Shown: positions 24,408 through 33,839 of the stretch, piece after piece
Layout: each line of letters starts with the position of its first letter
Position numbering within the stretch: position 1 is the first letter of the stretch
Source of the DNA: Cellulosilyticum sp. I15G10I2
GTDB taxonomy: Bacteria; Bacillota; Clostridia; Lachnospirales; Cellulosilyticaceae
DNA: 64,000 bases
Assembly (NCBI RefSeq): GCF_900095725.1
Contig: NZ_FMMP01000009.1
Location: 372,001 to 436,000, forward strand
Reading direction: 5' to 3'
Translations under genes and position numbers: made by a program
The notes under the pieces: model-generated
The model's input: the letters and a program-made list of their open reading frames with translations, nothing else
Told to the model about the DNA's origin: nothing
Database searches by the model: none

Positions 24408-25814
24408 TTATTTTGTCTTATTATACTTCTCAATCGCTTTATTTATTGTTTCTGCTGACTTTGCTACAGCTGCTTCGGCGCTTATTTCATTATTGAGAAG
24501 CTTCTCAAGATTTTCTTCTATAGTACTTCTGGCTTCTGGAAATACCGCCAGCAGCGCCCCTTTGCTGCCTGTGCTGTCATGTAGCTGATTAATCGCTGTT
24601 TTAAATTGTGGCTGCGCTTCTAAATGCGCCGTCATATCAGCAAGCTTATACGCTTCTGTTGTAATAGGGAAATAGCCTGTTGCTTTGGCCCATTCAACCT
24701 GCACCTGGGGTGATACCATGTATTTCACATATTCCCAAGCAGCTTTAGCCTTTGCATCATCTTTCTTGTCCATAATCCAAAGAGAACCTCCGCCAATAGA
24801 TACCCCGCCTTTATCTTCTTGTCTAATACTTGGAAGATATGCCGTTCCTAACTCAAACTTGCCGTTGATTTTATTTTTAATTCCTGCAAGAGAAGCTGTT
24901 GAAGCTAATGTCATACAAGAGTTGCCTGCTATAAAAGCTTCTTGGTTCACATCTGAGTCTCTGCCTAAATTAATAAGTGCACCACTTTCTACAGCCTCTT
25001 TCCACTTATTCATAATACTTAAAGCCCCACCGTTTGTATCAAAACTAACTGCTGTGGCACCATCTTCTCTGCCATTGCCATTATTGGCATACTCAAGTTC
25101 AGATTTAACTAAAAACTGTTCAAAAAACCAACCGTATATTTGAATATTTGCCCCATATCTCGTTACTTTATCTCCTTCTTTTTTAACCAGTTTTTTAGAG
25201 GTTTCAATTAACTCGTCAAAATTAACTGGCGCTTTTTCTGGATCTAAACCAGCTTCTTTAAAAGCATCTTTATTATAGTAAAGAAGAGGTGTTGAACTGT
25301 TAAAAGGCATGGAATAAAGCTGATCATCAATCGTATAATAAGCGAGTATATTTTGCTCTAACTGTGAGGCATCATAACCTTCCCCATCTATAAAATCTTG
25401 CATTCTATAAGCATAACCACTGTCTATCATCCATCTTGTGCCAATGTCATAAAGCTGCATCACATCTGGTCCTGCATCCCCAAGAGCAGAATTTTTAAGT
25501 TTATTAATGGCCTCATCATAAGTTCCCTGATATTGTACTTCTACTGCAACGTTATTCTGAGAAGCGTTAAATGCATCTGTAAGTTTTTGAATGGACTCAC
25601 CCCCGGCACCTCCCATAGAATGCCAAAAAGTGATATGTACAGGCTCATCATTTTTGTCTGCTACTGGCTTATTGGTTTCTTGGGCACTGACACTTACTTT
25701 ACCCTCAGTCTGAGACGCAGCACTGGTTGGGCTGCTAGCTGCACAACCAGCCAAGGCTCCCGCTGCTAGTGTCCCCACTGCTATAAAACTTACTGCTTTA
25801 CCTACGATTTTCAT
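24408..25814 (-). CDS. Sugar ABC transporter, substrate-binding lipoprotein
   Basis: A 468-residue extracellular binding protein of family 1 (MalE/UgpB-like). Lipoprotein signal peptide with lipobox LAGC (Cys 24). The mature protein starts with a Ser/Ala-rich linker, then the typical HITFWHSMGGAGGESIQKLTDAFN segment (about residues 60-82) and a C-terminal alpha-helical region ending in KYNKTK. It resembles UgpB-like proteins, which bind glycerol-phosphate or oligosaccharides, but the ligand is not predictable here. GGAGGTAAGAAA precedes ATG. It is the last gene in the operon, after two permeases; no ATPase is encoded nearby, so a shared MsmK-type ATPase elsewhere is likely. Confidence 0.92.
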   Translation of the reverse strand: MKIVGKAVSFIAVGTLAAGALAGCAASSPTSAASQTEGKVSVSAQETNKPVADKNDEPVHITFWHSMGGAGGESIQKLTDAFNASQNNVAVEVQYQGTYDEAINKLKNSALGDAGPDVMQLYDIGTRWMIDSGYAYRMQDFIDGEGYDASQLEQNILAYYTIDDQLYSMPFNSSTPLLYYNKDAFKEAGLDPEKAPVNFDELIETSKKLVKKEGDKVTRYGANIQIYGWFFEQFLVKSELEYANNGNGREDGATAVSFDTNGGALSIMNKWKEAVESGALINLGRDSDVNQEAFIAGNSCMTLASTASLAGIKNKINGKFELGTAYLPSIRQEDKGGVSIGGGSLWIMDKKDDAKAKAAWEYVKYMVSPQVQVEWAKATGYFPITTEAYKLADMTAHLEAQPQFKTAINQLHDSTGSKGALLAVFPEARSTIEENLEKLLNNEISAEAAVAKSAETINKAIEKYNKTK

Positions 25815-25854
25815 TTTCTTACCTCCACAAATTAATTTTTAATAGTTTTTAAAC

Positions 25855-26679
25855 CTATCCCTTAATAGCTCCTGCTATCATGCCGTCTACTAATTTTTTC
25901 TGTCCGATAATAAAAATAATGACAGAAGGAATAATAATCATCAGCGCACCGGCTAAAATAACTTCATAATTTTTGCCTTCTGAAAACTGCAGCATACTAA
26001 TACCAATCTGCACTGTTCTCTTCGCCGGATTATTAATAGTAAGCAGCGGCCACATATATTGATTCCAAGTATTAATAAAAGCATATATTCCTAAAGACGC
26101 CATAACTGGTTTAGAAATGGGCATCAGTATTTTTATAAGAAAAAGAAACTTGCTGCAGCCGTCAATCGCAGCTGCTTGCTCTAAATCTCTCGGTACCGTC
26201 AGGTAATATTGTCTGATCATGAAAATACCTAAGGCAGAGGTTAAAAAAGGAATCACAAGTACTTTTAAGCTGTCATTCCACCCAAAACTGCTTACTGTAA
26301 GATAGTTCGATACAATAGTAGCCTCTCCAGGAATCATCATTGTTGCAAGTACTGCTATAAATAATAGCTTTTTTCCCTTAAATTCAAAAAAAGCAAAGGC
26401 ATAAGCGGCTAAGCTGCATGTTATGATTTGACCAAAGGTCACAAGTATGCATACAATGCTGCTATTTATTAAAAATTGGCCAAAAGGCACCATGCTTAGA
26501 GCCTTTTTGTAATTTTCAAAAGTAGGTTGATTGGAAATAAGCTGCGGAGGATACTGTGACATTTCTGCCGAGCTCATAAGACTTAGTGAAAAAGCATATA
26601 AAATAGGTGCTGCTATAATAGCTGAAGCTATTATATTAAAGAGTATAAGTAAGTATTTATTGCGACAAGATGGCATCAC
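25855..26679 (-). CDS. Sugar ABC transporter permease, MalG type
   Basis: A 274-residue permease with six membrane segments (CUT1 family). The EAA motif that docks to the ATPase reads EQAAAIDGCSKFLFLIKILMP (about residues 170-190). First in-frame ATG 26679 overlaps the preceding permease stop by four bases, and a second ATG follows directly. The N-terminal basic tail (MMPSCRNKYLLIL) precedes the first membrane segment. It acts with the MalF-type permease at 26676-27617 and the binding protein at 24408-25814; the carbohydrate imported is unknown. Confidence 0.93.
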   Translation of the reverse strand: MMPSCRNKYLLILFNIIASAIIAAPILYAFSLSLMSSAEMSQYPPQLISNQPTFENYKKALSMVPFGQFLINSSIVCILVTFGQIITCSLAAYAFAFFEFKGKKLLFIAVLATMMIPGEATIVSNYLTVSSFGWNDSLKVLVIPFLTSALGIFMIRQYYLTVPRDLEQAAAIDGCSKFLFLIKILMPISKPVMASLGIYAFINTWNQYMWPLLTINNPAKRTVQIGISMLQFSEGKNYEVILAGALMIIIPSVIIFIIGQKKLVDGMIAGAIKG

Positions 26680-27617
26680 TGGTAATGTACTCCTTTCTTC
26701 TCAAAGGCAAACTGTACCATGGTAATAGTAAATACGATAACAAATAAAATAATAGACTGGGTACTTGCCATATCAAACCTGCCATTTACAAAAGCCTCTT
26801 TGTAAATGCCGTACACCAATACATTGGTTGCATCTCCTGGTCCCCCTTGCGTCAGAAGCTTGATCTGTCCAAAAGCTTGAAAAGCATTGACGATGTTCAT
26901 AAAGATGACAAAGAACATCTGTGGCGTTAAAAGAGGGAGTAAAATACACCTGAGCTTTTGAGTATATCTGGCGCCGTCTATCTCTGCACTTTCTATAAGT
27001 TCTGCTGGAATAGACTTAAGGCCTGTTAATAAAAAAATAAAGTTGATCCCCACACCCAGCCATATGGTAACCAGTGCTATAGCCCAAAGCGCTGTTTTAG
27101 GATCTGCAAGCCACCTTATATCTGTCTTAAGAAGTGCATTGGCAATGCCATTCGTTGGATGAAAGATCATCGTCCATATAATAGCTGCCGGCGCCGAAGC
27201 AATAGCCATAGGCATAGAAAACATAACTTCATAAATCCGTTTTCCCTTGATGTTATGATTCACTAGGAGTGCAAGCAGTAGGCCAATGCCAATACAAGGA
27301 ATAATAATCATCAGCACAAATCTAAAAGTTACAAACAAACTATTGTAGAAAGCCTCCGAAGCAAAAATTTCTTTATAATTTCCGAGTCCTACAAACTCTA
27401 CGGCTTTTCCCCTCCTATTGGTAAGTGCTAAACTTAAATAGATTGTTTTAACAAAAGGAAAATACACAAAAGTTCCAAATAAAATAAGGCAGGGTAATAA
27501 ATACCCATACGGCTCCAATACGTTTTTCTTAGGCTTATTACTAATACGTTTTTCCTTTACTTTCACTTGCTCTATAGAATGATTTAACAAAGATTTTTTT
27601 AAGACAACTTCACTCAT
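26676..27617 (-). CDS. Sugar ABC transporter permease, MalF type
   Basis: A 313-residue permease with a basic N-terminal tail (~35 residues), then six membrane segments. The EAA motif is ELIESAEIDGARYTQKLRCILLP (about residues 210-230). It is the first gene of a three-gene operon (permease, permease, binding protein) that lacks an ATPase, glycosidase and regulator. ATG 27617 follows AAAGGAGCAGG. About 200 AT-rich bases upstream form the promoter region; no cre-like catabolite site is clear. CUT1 systems import oligosaccharides or glycerol phosphate. Confidence 0.93.
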   Translation of the reverse strand: MSEVVLKKSLLNHSIEQVKVKEKRISNKPKKNVLEPYGYLLPCLILFGTFVYFPFVKTIYLSLALTNRRGKAVEFVGLGNYKEIFASEAFYNSLFVTFRFVLMIIIPCIGIGLLLALLVNHNIKGKRIYEVMFSMPMAIASAPAAIIWTMIFHPTNGIANALLKTDIRWLADPKTALWAIALVTIWLGVGINFIFLLTGLKSIPAELIESAEIDGARYTQKLRCILLPLLTPQMFFVIFMNIVNAFQAFGQIKLLTQGGPGDATNVLVYGIYKEAFVNGRFDMASTQSIILFVIVFTITMVQFAFEKKGVHYQ

Positions 27618-27763
27618 CGCCTGCTCCTTTCAATCTATACTGAGAAAAAACCTTACCTGGTATTTCTCTATAATATAGACAAAATTTACCATGTTTTCAT
27701 TAAATTCAAATTATTTAATATTTAAAGCGCGTTAAATTATTGTTAAGTTTTTAGACCAAAAAT

Positions 27764-27803
27764 AAAAAAGCACCCCCTTCTGCAAGAAGTAGTGCCCTTT
27801 TTC
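27764..27803 (-). terminator. Terminator of DUF4829-like gene
   Basis: An imperfect hairpin (AAAAAG-CAC...CTTCT with AGAAG...GTG-CCTTTTT) between the sugar operon and the gene ending at 27851. On the minus strand it is followed by a T-run (27770 downward). Confidence 0.6.
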
Positions 27804-27850
27804 ATCTGATTATTATCACATTTTTTCTTCAATTTCTCTTAGCCTTATCC

Positions 27851-29221
27851 TTAATGTCCAAAACTTTCTATTTTCCATCCTGTCTGAGGAGATTCATAAA
27901 CCATCCTGCAATCCCAAAACTGCTCCCCATTCCCTATGGTCCACTCCTTATTATACTGAAGGTTTACGGTTACCCTAAAGATTTTAACACTTTTATCAGT
28001 TTCGTCAATTAACTCAACTTTTATCAACTCCGAGGACTTTAGGTTATCAAAACTTGATTTGGCGCCACTATTACCATCAGTTAACGGCAATCCGATACCT
28101 TCGTTAAACAATTCCTCATTTGGCATATTTGATGTCAAATGTCCCAGTAGAGTTTTTTTTGAGATACAGTATGCCGCGGTCTTAGCATCTTTATTATTTA
28201 GTGCTTTGAAATATTCCTTGATAACCTGTTCCGGCTCTAATTTGGATAGTCTTTCCTCCGTGTTGTCCGCTTGAACTCTATCCGTGAACCACTCGTTAAG
28301 CATTTGACCTGTCACCTTTTCAAAGTTGTTTCCTTTTAGACTACAAGCGGTAAAGGCACTGTGCCGCCCGGCGCTGATAAACGCTCCGATTATTTTGCCA
28401 CCGTTTTTTACAATAATGCCTCTGCCATTTTGTATCGGATAAAACGCCTCAGGCATACTCTCATGGATTCTATAAATTTCAACGTCAATGTCCACGGTAT
28501 TGGCATATCCGCTCATGTCCAATCCAATATCCTTTGAAAGCTCATTGTTATATGCGAAATAATAGGCGTTTGGATTAAAAGCAGACAAGCTCTTGATATC
28601 GCCAAGCTTATTTTTCATCGTGCTAATCTGATAATCCAGCGTCCATCCATAGTCCTTAAACAGTGCTGCGGCATCAGTTCCATCTATATTAAAGGTGCTC
28701 TTTGTGTTCTCCAGAAACGAATCAATATAACGCGCAAAATCTGTCCCTGTTTCGTAAATCCCTCCATCTTTTACGATATAGGCTTTGTCGTACAACGTAT
28801 CGTAGTAAAATCCACAACTATATCCACCCAAGTTGTTAGACAATTTTATTATATACTGATTTGTATGGTTGTTGTTCAGCTCATCCACCGATGCAGGCGT
28901 CAGGCTGCTTCTGAGCACTGAATCAATGTAGGACACTATTTGGGCTTCGGTTGTTTCAAACTCATTTGCCGACTTAAAACCCATCATATCGGAGAGAAAT
29001 GTAATTTTTACGCTGTTATACTCCGTAGCATACGCTGCCACAGGCGTACCTAAAGGGCTTTCTAATAGTGTGTTTATCTCCACACCTTGATGAGACAAGT
29101 TTTCAGTCGTAGTTTCTATTTGCTTACTGACTACAAGATACAGGCCGACCATTGCAACAACCACAACCGACACAATCTTGACCCAAAACATAGTCTTTTT
29201 ATTCTTCAACACCTGCTTCAC
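27851..29221 (-). CDS. DUF4829-like membrane-anchored exported protein
   Basis: About 456 residues from GTG 29221. A membrane segment at about residues 12-30 (KIVSVVVVAMVGLYLVV) anchors a large exported portion. The middle contains a repeated alpha/beta layout (HNQYIIKLSNNLGGYSCGFYY). The last ~110 residues (from PEQVIKEYFKALNNKDAKTAAYC to the WKIESFGH end) resemble DUF4829, an NTF2-like module common in Clostridia lipoproteins. No function is assigned. GGGGAAGGGTGAAG serves as ribosome site and overlaps a short upstream open frame (29199-29282). The gene stands between the sugar operon and an ABC exporter, on the same strand as both. Confidence 0.45.
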   Translation of the reverse strand: MKQVLKNKKTMFWVKIVSVVVVAMVGLYLVVSKQIETTTENLSHQGVEINTLLESPLGTPVAAYATEYNSVKITFLSDMMGFKSANEFETTEAQIVSYIDSVLRSSLTPASVDELNNNHTNQYIIKLSNNLGGYSCGFYYDTLYDKAYIVKDGGIYETGTDFARYIDSFLENTKSTFNIDGTDAAALFKDYGWTLDYQISTMKNKLGDIKSLSAFNPNAYYFAYNNELSKDIGLDMSGYANTVDIDVEIYRIHESMPEAFYPIQNGRGIIVKNGGKIIGAFISAGRHSAFTACSLKGNNFEKVTGQMLNEWFTDRVQADNTEERLSKLEPEQVIKEYFKALNNKDAKTAAYCISKKTLLGHLTSNMPNEELFNEGIGLPLTDGNSGAKSSFDNLKSSELIKVELIDETDKSVKIFRVTVNLQYNKEWTIGNGEQFWDCRMVYESPQTGWKIESFGH

Positions 29222-29282
29222 CCTTCCCCTTATTACCGTTTCTTGTTCTTACTACTCTCAACTGCTCCTTGGATAATCTCAT
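29199..29282 (-). CDS. Short upstream ORF overlapping the DUF4829-like start
   Basis: ATG 29282 behind AAAGGTGATTATT opens a 27-codon frame (MRLSKEQLRVVRTRNGNKGK...) whose stop falls 22 bases inside the DUF4829-like gene. It is rich in Arg and Lys and unrelated to anything I recognise. The strong ribosome site plus overlap suggests a translationally coupled leader, or the remnant of a longer gene such as a sigma factor, which often precedes such proteins. Real expression is uncertain. Confidence 0.3.
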   Translation of the reverse strand: MRLSKEQLRVVRTRNGNKGKGEAGVEE

Positions 29283-29394
29283 AATAATCACCTTTCTAGC
29301 AGATGCTTAGAAGTATTTCTGTTCATCTAATAATTGTATAAATAATCTGTATCTTTATAGCATATCACATCCTTTCAGAAAACAAAATAAAAGC

Positions 29395-29430
29395 GGCATA
29401 AGATAATTAATTAAGTAATTATCCTATGCC
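29395..29430 (-). terminator. Terminator of FtsX-type permease operon
   Basis: GGCATA-ag-ATAATTA (29395-29409) pairs with TAATTAT-cc-TATGCC (29416-29430). On the minus strand the stem follows the permease stop (29439) and runs into a T-rich tract. Confidence 0.7.
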
Positions 29431-29438
29431 ACCTAAGA

Positions 29439-32054
29439 TTATATAATTTCTTGTTTTAGCGCATCTATAATATTTTCTTTTTTGACTTTGGCACTGGCGT
29501 AAAGCATAGCTGCTCCAACTATGATAAATACTGCGCCTATTGTGATGCCCATACTCATCCAAGGAATAGCAAATTCAAAGCTAAACTTAGCCATAAGCGT
29601 TCGGTGCATAAGATAAATCACCAGTAGACTTATTGGAAGGCCATAGATTAGGGCTTTGATCCCATAAAAAATGCTTTCATAACTTATCATCCTATTAAAG
29701 CTTTTGGGCGTCATGCCAACAGACTTCAGCATCGCAAACTCTCTTTTTCTAAGAGCAATACTTGTTGAGATGGTATTAAAAATATTGGCTGCGCAAATGG
29801 AAGTAATGAGCAGAATAAATGCATAGGTAAAAATGGACATTAAGAAAATCATCTGCTCTTCTCTTTGTCTAGCCACAAACACATTGTATAGATAAATATT
29901 AGTTCCTATGGCCGTACTTTGAAGTGCTTCAATCTCCTCCTGTAGGCGTAGGGGGTTATCACTTTTTATATAGAGTCTTTGGCTTATTCCTTTTTGCGCC
30001 ATATCATTGCCTGCTGCCACTCTATTAAAAACATCCTGCGAGATAATGATATGAAAGCTTGAATTCGCTCCCAAGCCCCTCACCCCATCAGGCATTTTAT
30101 GGGTAAGTGCCGCTATTTCTACCGACCCTAAAGGCATTTTTTCTTCGCGTTCACTGTCATAATAGCTTAAATCCAGTTTTTCCCCCAGGCTGGTCTTAAC
30201 AGCTTTTGTCTCAATATACTTATCCAGTGTTATATCCTTATATTTGATTGTATCAACGACTACTGCGGGCAGCTTTTTGGTATCCTTAAGCAAATTAAAG
30301 TTAATCCCTGCCTCCTGGGCATAACGCCTCAGGTCTTCATCATTTAATACATTGATCACCACATGATAAGGATACTTACTATCTTGTAGTGCTTCTTCAC
30401 TCGTTCCCTTTAGATACTCTGCGATAGCTTCTTCTGGGATCCAAGTATATGCATCAAGAGAATCTACCTGCGCGAGTTGGGTGATGTGACTAAGTAATCC
30501 TATCTGCCTGATCACAGCTTCTCTGGCTTCTTTATCTTCACTTTCTACCGTGACTTCTAGATCAAAGTTAATACCGTCCTGGGAAAGGACAAGTGCTTTT
30601 TTGAGCCCAGCTGTAAAAGATGATACCACGAGAAAAAGTACCATACTGATAATAAGAGAAAATACAGTTGCTTTATATCGCTTTTTATTTCTCTTAAGAT
30701 TTTTAAGTGCTAAATCGCCTTCAATACCAAACAGGCTGCGTGTTAACTTGTATGTTTTTACCGATTGATCTGTAAATTTTACATCAGCTGTCTGTCTGAT
30801 TGCATCAATGGCTGAGATCCTGGAAGCTTTTCTTGCAGGTCTATAGGTAGAAATTAGAATTGTAACCGCAGAGATAGCCGCTGCCACAATAAGAGAAGAG
30901 GGCAATATAACTACCCTAAATGTTTCCGTTATCGGCAGTGTCTCTTTCACCACAGGATTGATGCATAAAAAGGTAACCCCTATCCCAATAAATCCAGCTA
31001 TAATACCTATGGGAATACTAATAGCGCCAATAACAGCTCCTTCAAAAAACACAGAATTTCTCTTTTGTACCTTAGTTGCCCCTACACTTGCTAACATCCC
31101 CAAATGTCTTGAGCGTTCAGATACTGAAATCGCAAAAGCGTTATAAATGAGTGCAACAGATCCAATCATGATAATACCTATAATAATAGCTGATAGATTA
31201 AAAAGCATCCCACGGAGTAAATCATCTTTAACAACACCATAATATCTAAGAAGTGAATGATTAAAACCCACCTCTTTTATATCATTTTGAGCTGCAAGTC
31301 TAGCGCCGTTTTCAAATATTGCAGCCTCGATGCGGCCTACAATCACCCTCGCACTTACCGTTTCTTCCAGGTCCATATGTCCCTCATCAATATAAGATAA
31401 TACTGTATAGCCTGGCGCCCAAGTCGGTTCCCAGAGCGGCCTCTCGATAATACCTACAATACTATAAGTCTTTGTACTTTCTTTTGTGAGTGCTTCTTGA
31501 ATACCCTCTTCATCTTTTCGCAAAGATACAGTTTGTGTCAAGGCAGGTTGATCTTCCTCAGTGTTTTGTACATATCTCTCACCTATATCCAGATTAAGGG
31601 TATCGCCTATTTTGTAAGCAATTTTAGCATTTGTCAGTATCGCCTCAGAAATGACAAGCTCATCTGGCGTCTGGGGGAGTCTCCCTTCACTAAGCACAAT
31701 AGGGAAGTTCTCAAATCCCGCAGGATTATAGGCCTTCATGAAAAGATACGGCTTATTTGGGTTCTCGCTGCCCTCTAAGGGCGCATAGCCTAGATCTTTT
31801 TCTAAAATCAAAGTCTTAGTTGCCTCGTCTTCTTGTATCGCTTCAAGCTGAGTCTTGTTAACATCGTTATAAAGGACGTGCCACTTCCCCTCATTGGCCA
31901 TCGTCTGCCTTTGCATCAGATCCATAAACGAACTGCCAAGAGCTGCTACAGCGGTAATCATGGCTGTTGAAATAATAACACCAATAATGGTAATGAGGGT
32001 GCGTTTCTTATTAAGCTTTAATTGTCTGAGGGTCAGCTTGTTTACAATATTCAT
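29439..32054 (-). CDS. FtsX-like ABC transporter permease
   Basis: An 871-residue permease with an N-terminal membrane segment (about residues 18-40), a large extracellular domain (about 45-270), a first FtsX domain with three segments (about 280-410), a second extracellular region (500-735), and a second FtsX domain (about 745-865). This ten-segment, two-FtsX layout is that of BceB/MacB-type exporters for antimicrobial peptides. The start overlaps the ATPase stop by one base (TGATG), so both are coexpressed. Together with the two-component pair at 32838-34509 it forms a peptide-sensing and resistance module (inference from organisation). Two mature extracellular loops suggest peptide sensing. 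Confidence 0.88.
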   Translation of the reverse strand: MNIVNKLTLRQLKLNKKRTLITIIGVIISTAMITAVAALGSSFMDLMQRQTMANEGKWHVLYNDVNKTQLEAIQEDEATKTLILEKDLGYAPLEGSENPNKPYLFMKAYNPAGFENFPIVLSEGRLPQTPDELVISEAILTNAKIAYKIGDTLNLDIGERYVQNTEEDQPALTQTVSLRKDEEGIQEALTKESTKTYSIVGIIERPLWEPTWAPGYTVLSYIDEGHMDLEETVSARVIVGRIEAAIFENGARLAAQNDIKEVGFNHSLLRYYGVVKDDLLRGMLFNLSAIIIGIIMIGSVALIYNAFAISVSERSRHLGMLASVGATKVQKRNSVFFEGAVIGAISIPIGIIAGFIGIGVTFLCINPVVKETLPITETFRVVILPSSLIVAAAISAVTILISTYRPARKASRISAIDAIRQTADVKFTDQSVKTYKLTRSLFGIEGDLALKNLKRNKKRYKATVFSLIISMVLFLVVSSFTAGLKKALVLSQDGINFDLEVTVESEDKEAREAVIRQIGLLSHITQLAQVDSLDAYTWIPEEAIAEYLKGTSEEALQDSKYPYHVVINVLNDEDLRRYAQEAGINFNLLKDTKKLPAVVVDTIKYKDITLDKYIETKAVKTSLGEKLDLSYYDSEREEKMPLGSVEIAALTHKMPDGVRGLGANSSFHIIISQDVFNRVAAGNDMAQKGISQRLYIKSDNPLRLQEEIEALQSTAIGTNIYLYNVFVARQREEQMIFLMSIFTYAFILLITSICAANIFNTISTSIALRKREFAMLKSVGMTPKSFNRMISYESIFYGIKALIYGLPISLLVIYLMHRTLMAKFSFEFAIPWMSMGITIGAVFIIVGAAMLYASAKVKKENIIDALKQEII

Positions 32055-32734
32055 CAGCGGATCACCTCATTTTTTGCAATCTGTCCATCTTCTATCACGA
32101 TCACCCGATCAGCCTGAAGCGCTATACGTTCATCATGGGTAATAACAATAAGGGTTTGGTGAAATGTTTTATTAAACATTTTTAAGAGTTCAATAATCTC
32201 AGTACTGTTTTTACTGTCTAGATTACCCGTAGGTTCGTCTGCCAGCATGATGGCTGGATTACTTATGAGTGCCCGTCCTATAGATACTCTTTGCTGCTGC
32301 CCGCCTGAGAGCTGGTTTGGCAAATGCCCAAGTCTATTCTTCAGGTTTAATATACCAGTAATATGATTAAACTGCTCCTCATCAACTTTATGCCCATCCA
32401 GTAGTAGCGGCAGTGTTATATTTTCTTCTACATTAAGTACAGGAATTAAGTTGTAAAATTGATAAATAAGACCAATTTGTCTACGTCTAAAGATGGCAAG
32501 CTGTGTTTCATTAAGCTTATAAATATCTGTATTATCTATAAAAACTTTGCCTTTAGTTGGCAGATCTACTCCGCCAAGCATATGCAATAGAGTTGATTTA
32601 CCAGATCCTGACGGACCTACAATCGCTACAAATTCTCCCTTTTCTATAGAAAAAGAAATATCATCCAGTGCTTTTACCATCGTTTCACCGCTGCCATAAT
32701 GTTTTGATAAATGTTCTACTCTTAATATTTCCAT
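32054..32734 (-). CDS. ABC exporter ATP-binding protein (BceA/MacB type)
   Basis: A 226-residue ATPase: Walker [10 protein letters not shown] (about residues 41-49), Q-loop YQFYNL, signature LSGGQQQR, Walker [14 protein letters not shown]-loop VITHD. The NLDS segment after Walker B is characteristic of the LolD/MacB/BceA group. ATG 32734 lies seven bases after GGAGGTTTTAC and is preferred to an upstream in-frame ATG at 32755 that has none. It overlaps the permease gene. Such ATPases power export or removal of antimicrobial peptides such as bacitracin or nisin, but the substrate here is not known. Confidence 0.93.
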   Translation of the reverse strand: MEILRVEHLSKHYGSGETMVKALDDISFSIEKGEFVAIVGPSGSGKSTLLHMLGGVDLPTKGKVFIDNTDIYKLNETQLAIFRRRQIGLIYQFYNLIPVLNVEENITLPLLLDGHKVDEEQFNHITGILNLKNRLGHLPNQLSGGQQQRVSIGRALISNPAIMLADEPTGNLDSKNSTEIIELLKMFNKTFHQTLIVITHDERIALQADRVIVIEDGQIAKNEVIR

Positions 32735-32837
32735 TGTAAAACCTCCAAATTTCATTTTGATAACCTAAGTATATCTGTCCGAAATGACTTTGCGGTGACT
32801 CGATTGTGACAGTTTAGTCACTTAAGTACTTGCTTGG

Positions 32838-33839
32838 TTATTTATAAAACTTCATACTAAATTGGGTTCCTTCACCTTTCTTACTCGTAACGCTCACGTC
32901 ACCTTTTTGGCTCACTACAATGCTTTTTGCCATTGCAAGACCTATCCCTACACTATCTTCACTGGCGTTTTTACCTTTGTAGAAACGTTTGAAAACATAA
33001 GGCAGATCCTCTTTGTCTATACCAACTCCAGTATCTGAAATAAGGATTTCTGTATATAAAGGGTTTTCGCTAAAAGAAATCGAGATAACCCCGCCAATTG
33101 GTGTATGTTCAATACAATTTTTGACGATATTAATGATAGCTTCTGTGCTCCAGCTGAGGTCCCCAATGAATGCTGCTTTTTCACCGCCCTCTATCACCAG
33201 CTGCTGCTCTTTAATCTCCATCGGAATCAGAAGCGGCTGCATGGCTTTTTTGATCAGCTCTGAAACTAACAATTTCTCCTTTTTAAAAACCACTGTTCCG
33301 GCATCTATTTTGGAGAGTTTCAGTAAAGAGGTTAAAAGCCACTCCATCCGCTCAAGCTGAATCTCTATATTTTTGGTAAACTCTATTCTTTTTTCGCGCT
33401 GTAAACTATCTCCGCTTAAAAGATCTGTCATCACCATCATTGAAGTAAGGGGTGTCTTGAGCTGGTGAGATATATCTGCAAGGGCATTTGCAAGCTGCTT
33501 TTTTTCCTCTTTAAGCAGTTCCCCTTGTTTTGAAAGCATCAGCGTCACCTTATAAATCTCATTTTTGAGAATGCTAAGCTCTCCTTCTTCATTATCTCGA
33601 ATATCAAGGGAATGATCCCCTGCACAAATACAGCGCAGATAACCTGAGAGCCGCTCGATTTCCTTATATCTTCTTAGCGTAAACCAAAAACTGTAGATAG
33701 TTATTAAAATAAAGGTAATAAAGGCAATAAGTCCAGCCGTGGTGTTTAAACTAAAAATAAAAACCACGCCCACAGCTGCTATCATAAGCATTACTACAAG
33801 AAAAATACGTATTTCTTTGTTGCGCAGCATATTAGTCAC
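32838..33839 (-). CDS. Sensor histidine kinase of ABC-exporter module
   Basis: A 333-residue kinase with two membrane segments near the N-terminus (about residues 12-30 and 34-52) and almost no extracellular loop, which is typical of intramembrane-sensing kinases that depend on their ABC partner (BceS-like). HisKA domain with ALADISHQLKTPLTSMMVM (about residues 122-140), HATPase with IINIVKNCIEHT and SVGIGLAMAKS. It overlaps the upstream response regulator by eight bases. Downstream lie the ABC ATPase and permease, with ~100 bases between. The arrangement indicates control of the exporter. Confidence 0.9.
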   Translation of the reverse strand: MTNMLRNKEIRIFLVVMLMIAAVGVVFIFSLNTTAGLIAFITFILITIYSFWFTLRRYKEIERLSGYLRCICAGDHSLDIRDNEEGELSILKNEIYKVTLMLSKQGELLKEEKKQLANALADISHQLKTPLTSMMVMTDLLSGDSLQREKRIEFTKNIEIQLERMEWLLTSLLKLSKIDAGTVVFKKEKLLVSELIKKAMQPLLIPMEIKEQQLVIEGGEKAAFIGDLSWSTEAIINIVKNCIEHTPIGGVISISFSENPLYTEILISDTGVGIDKEDLPYVFKRFYKGKNASEDSVGIGLAMAKSIVVSQKGDVSVTSKKGEGTQFSMKFYK

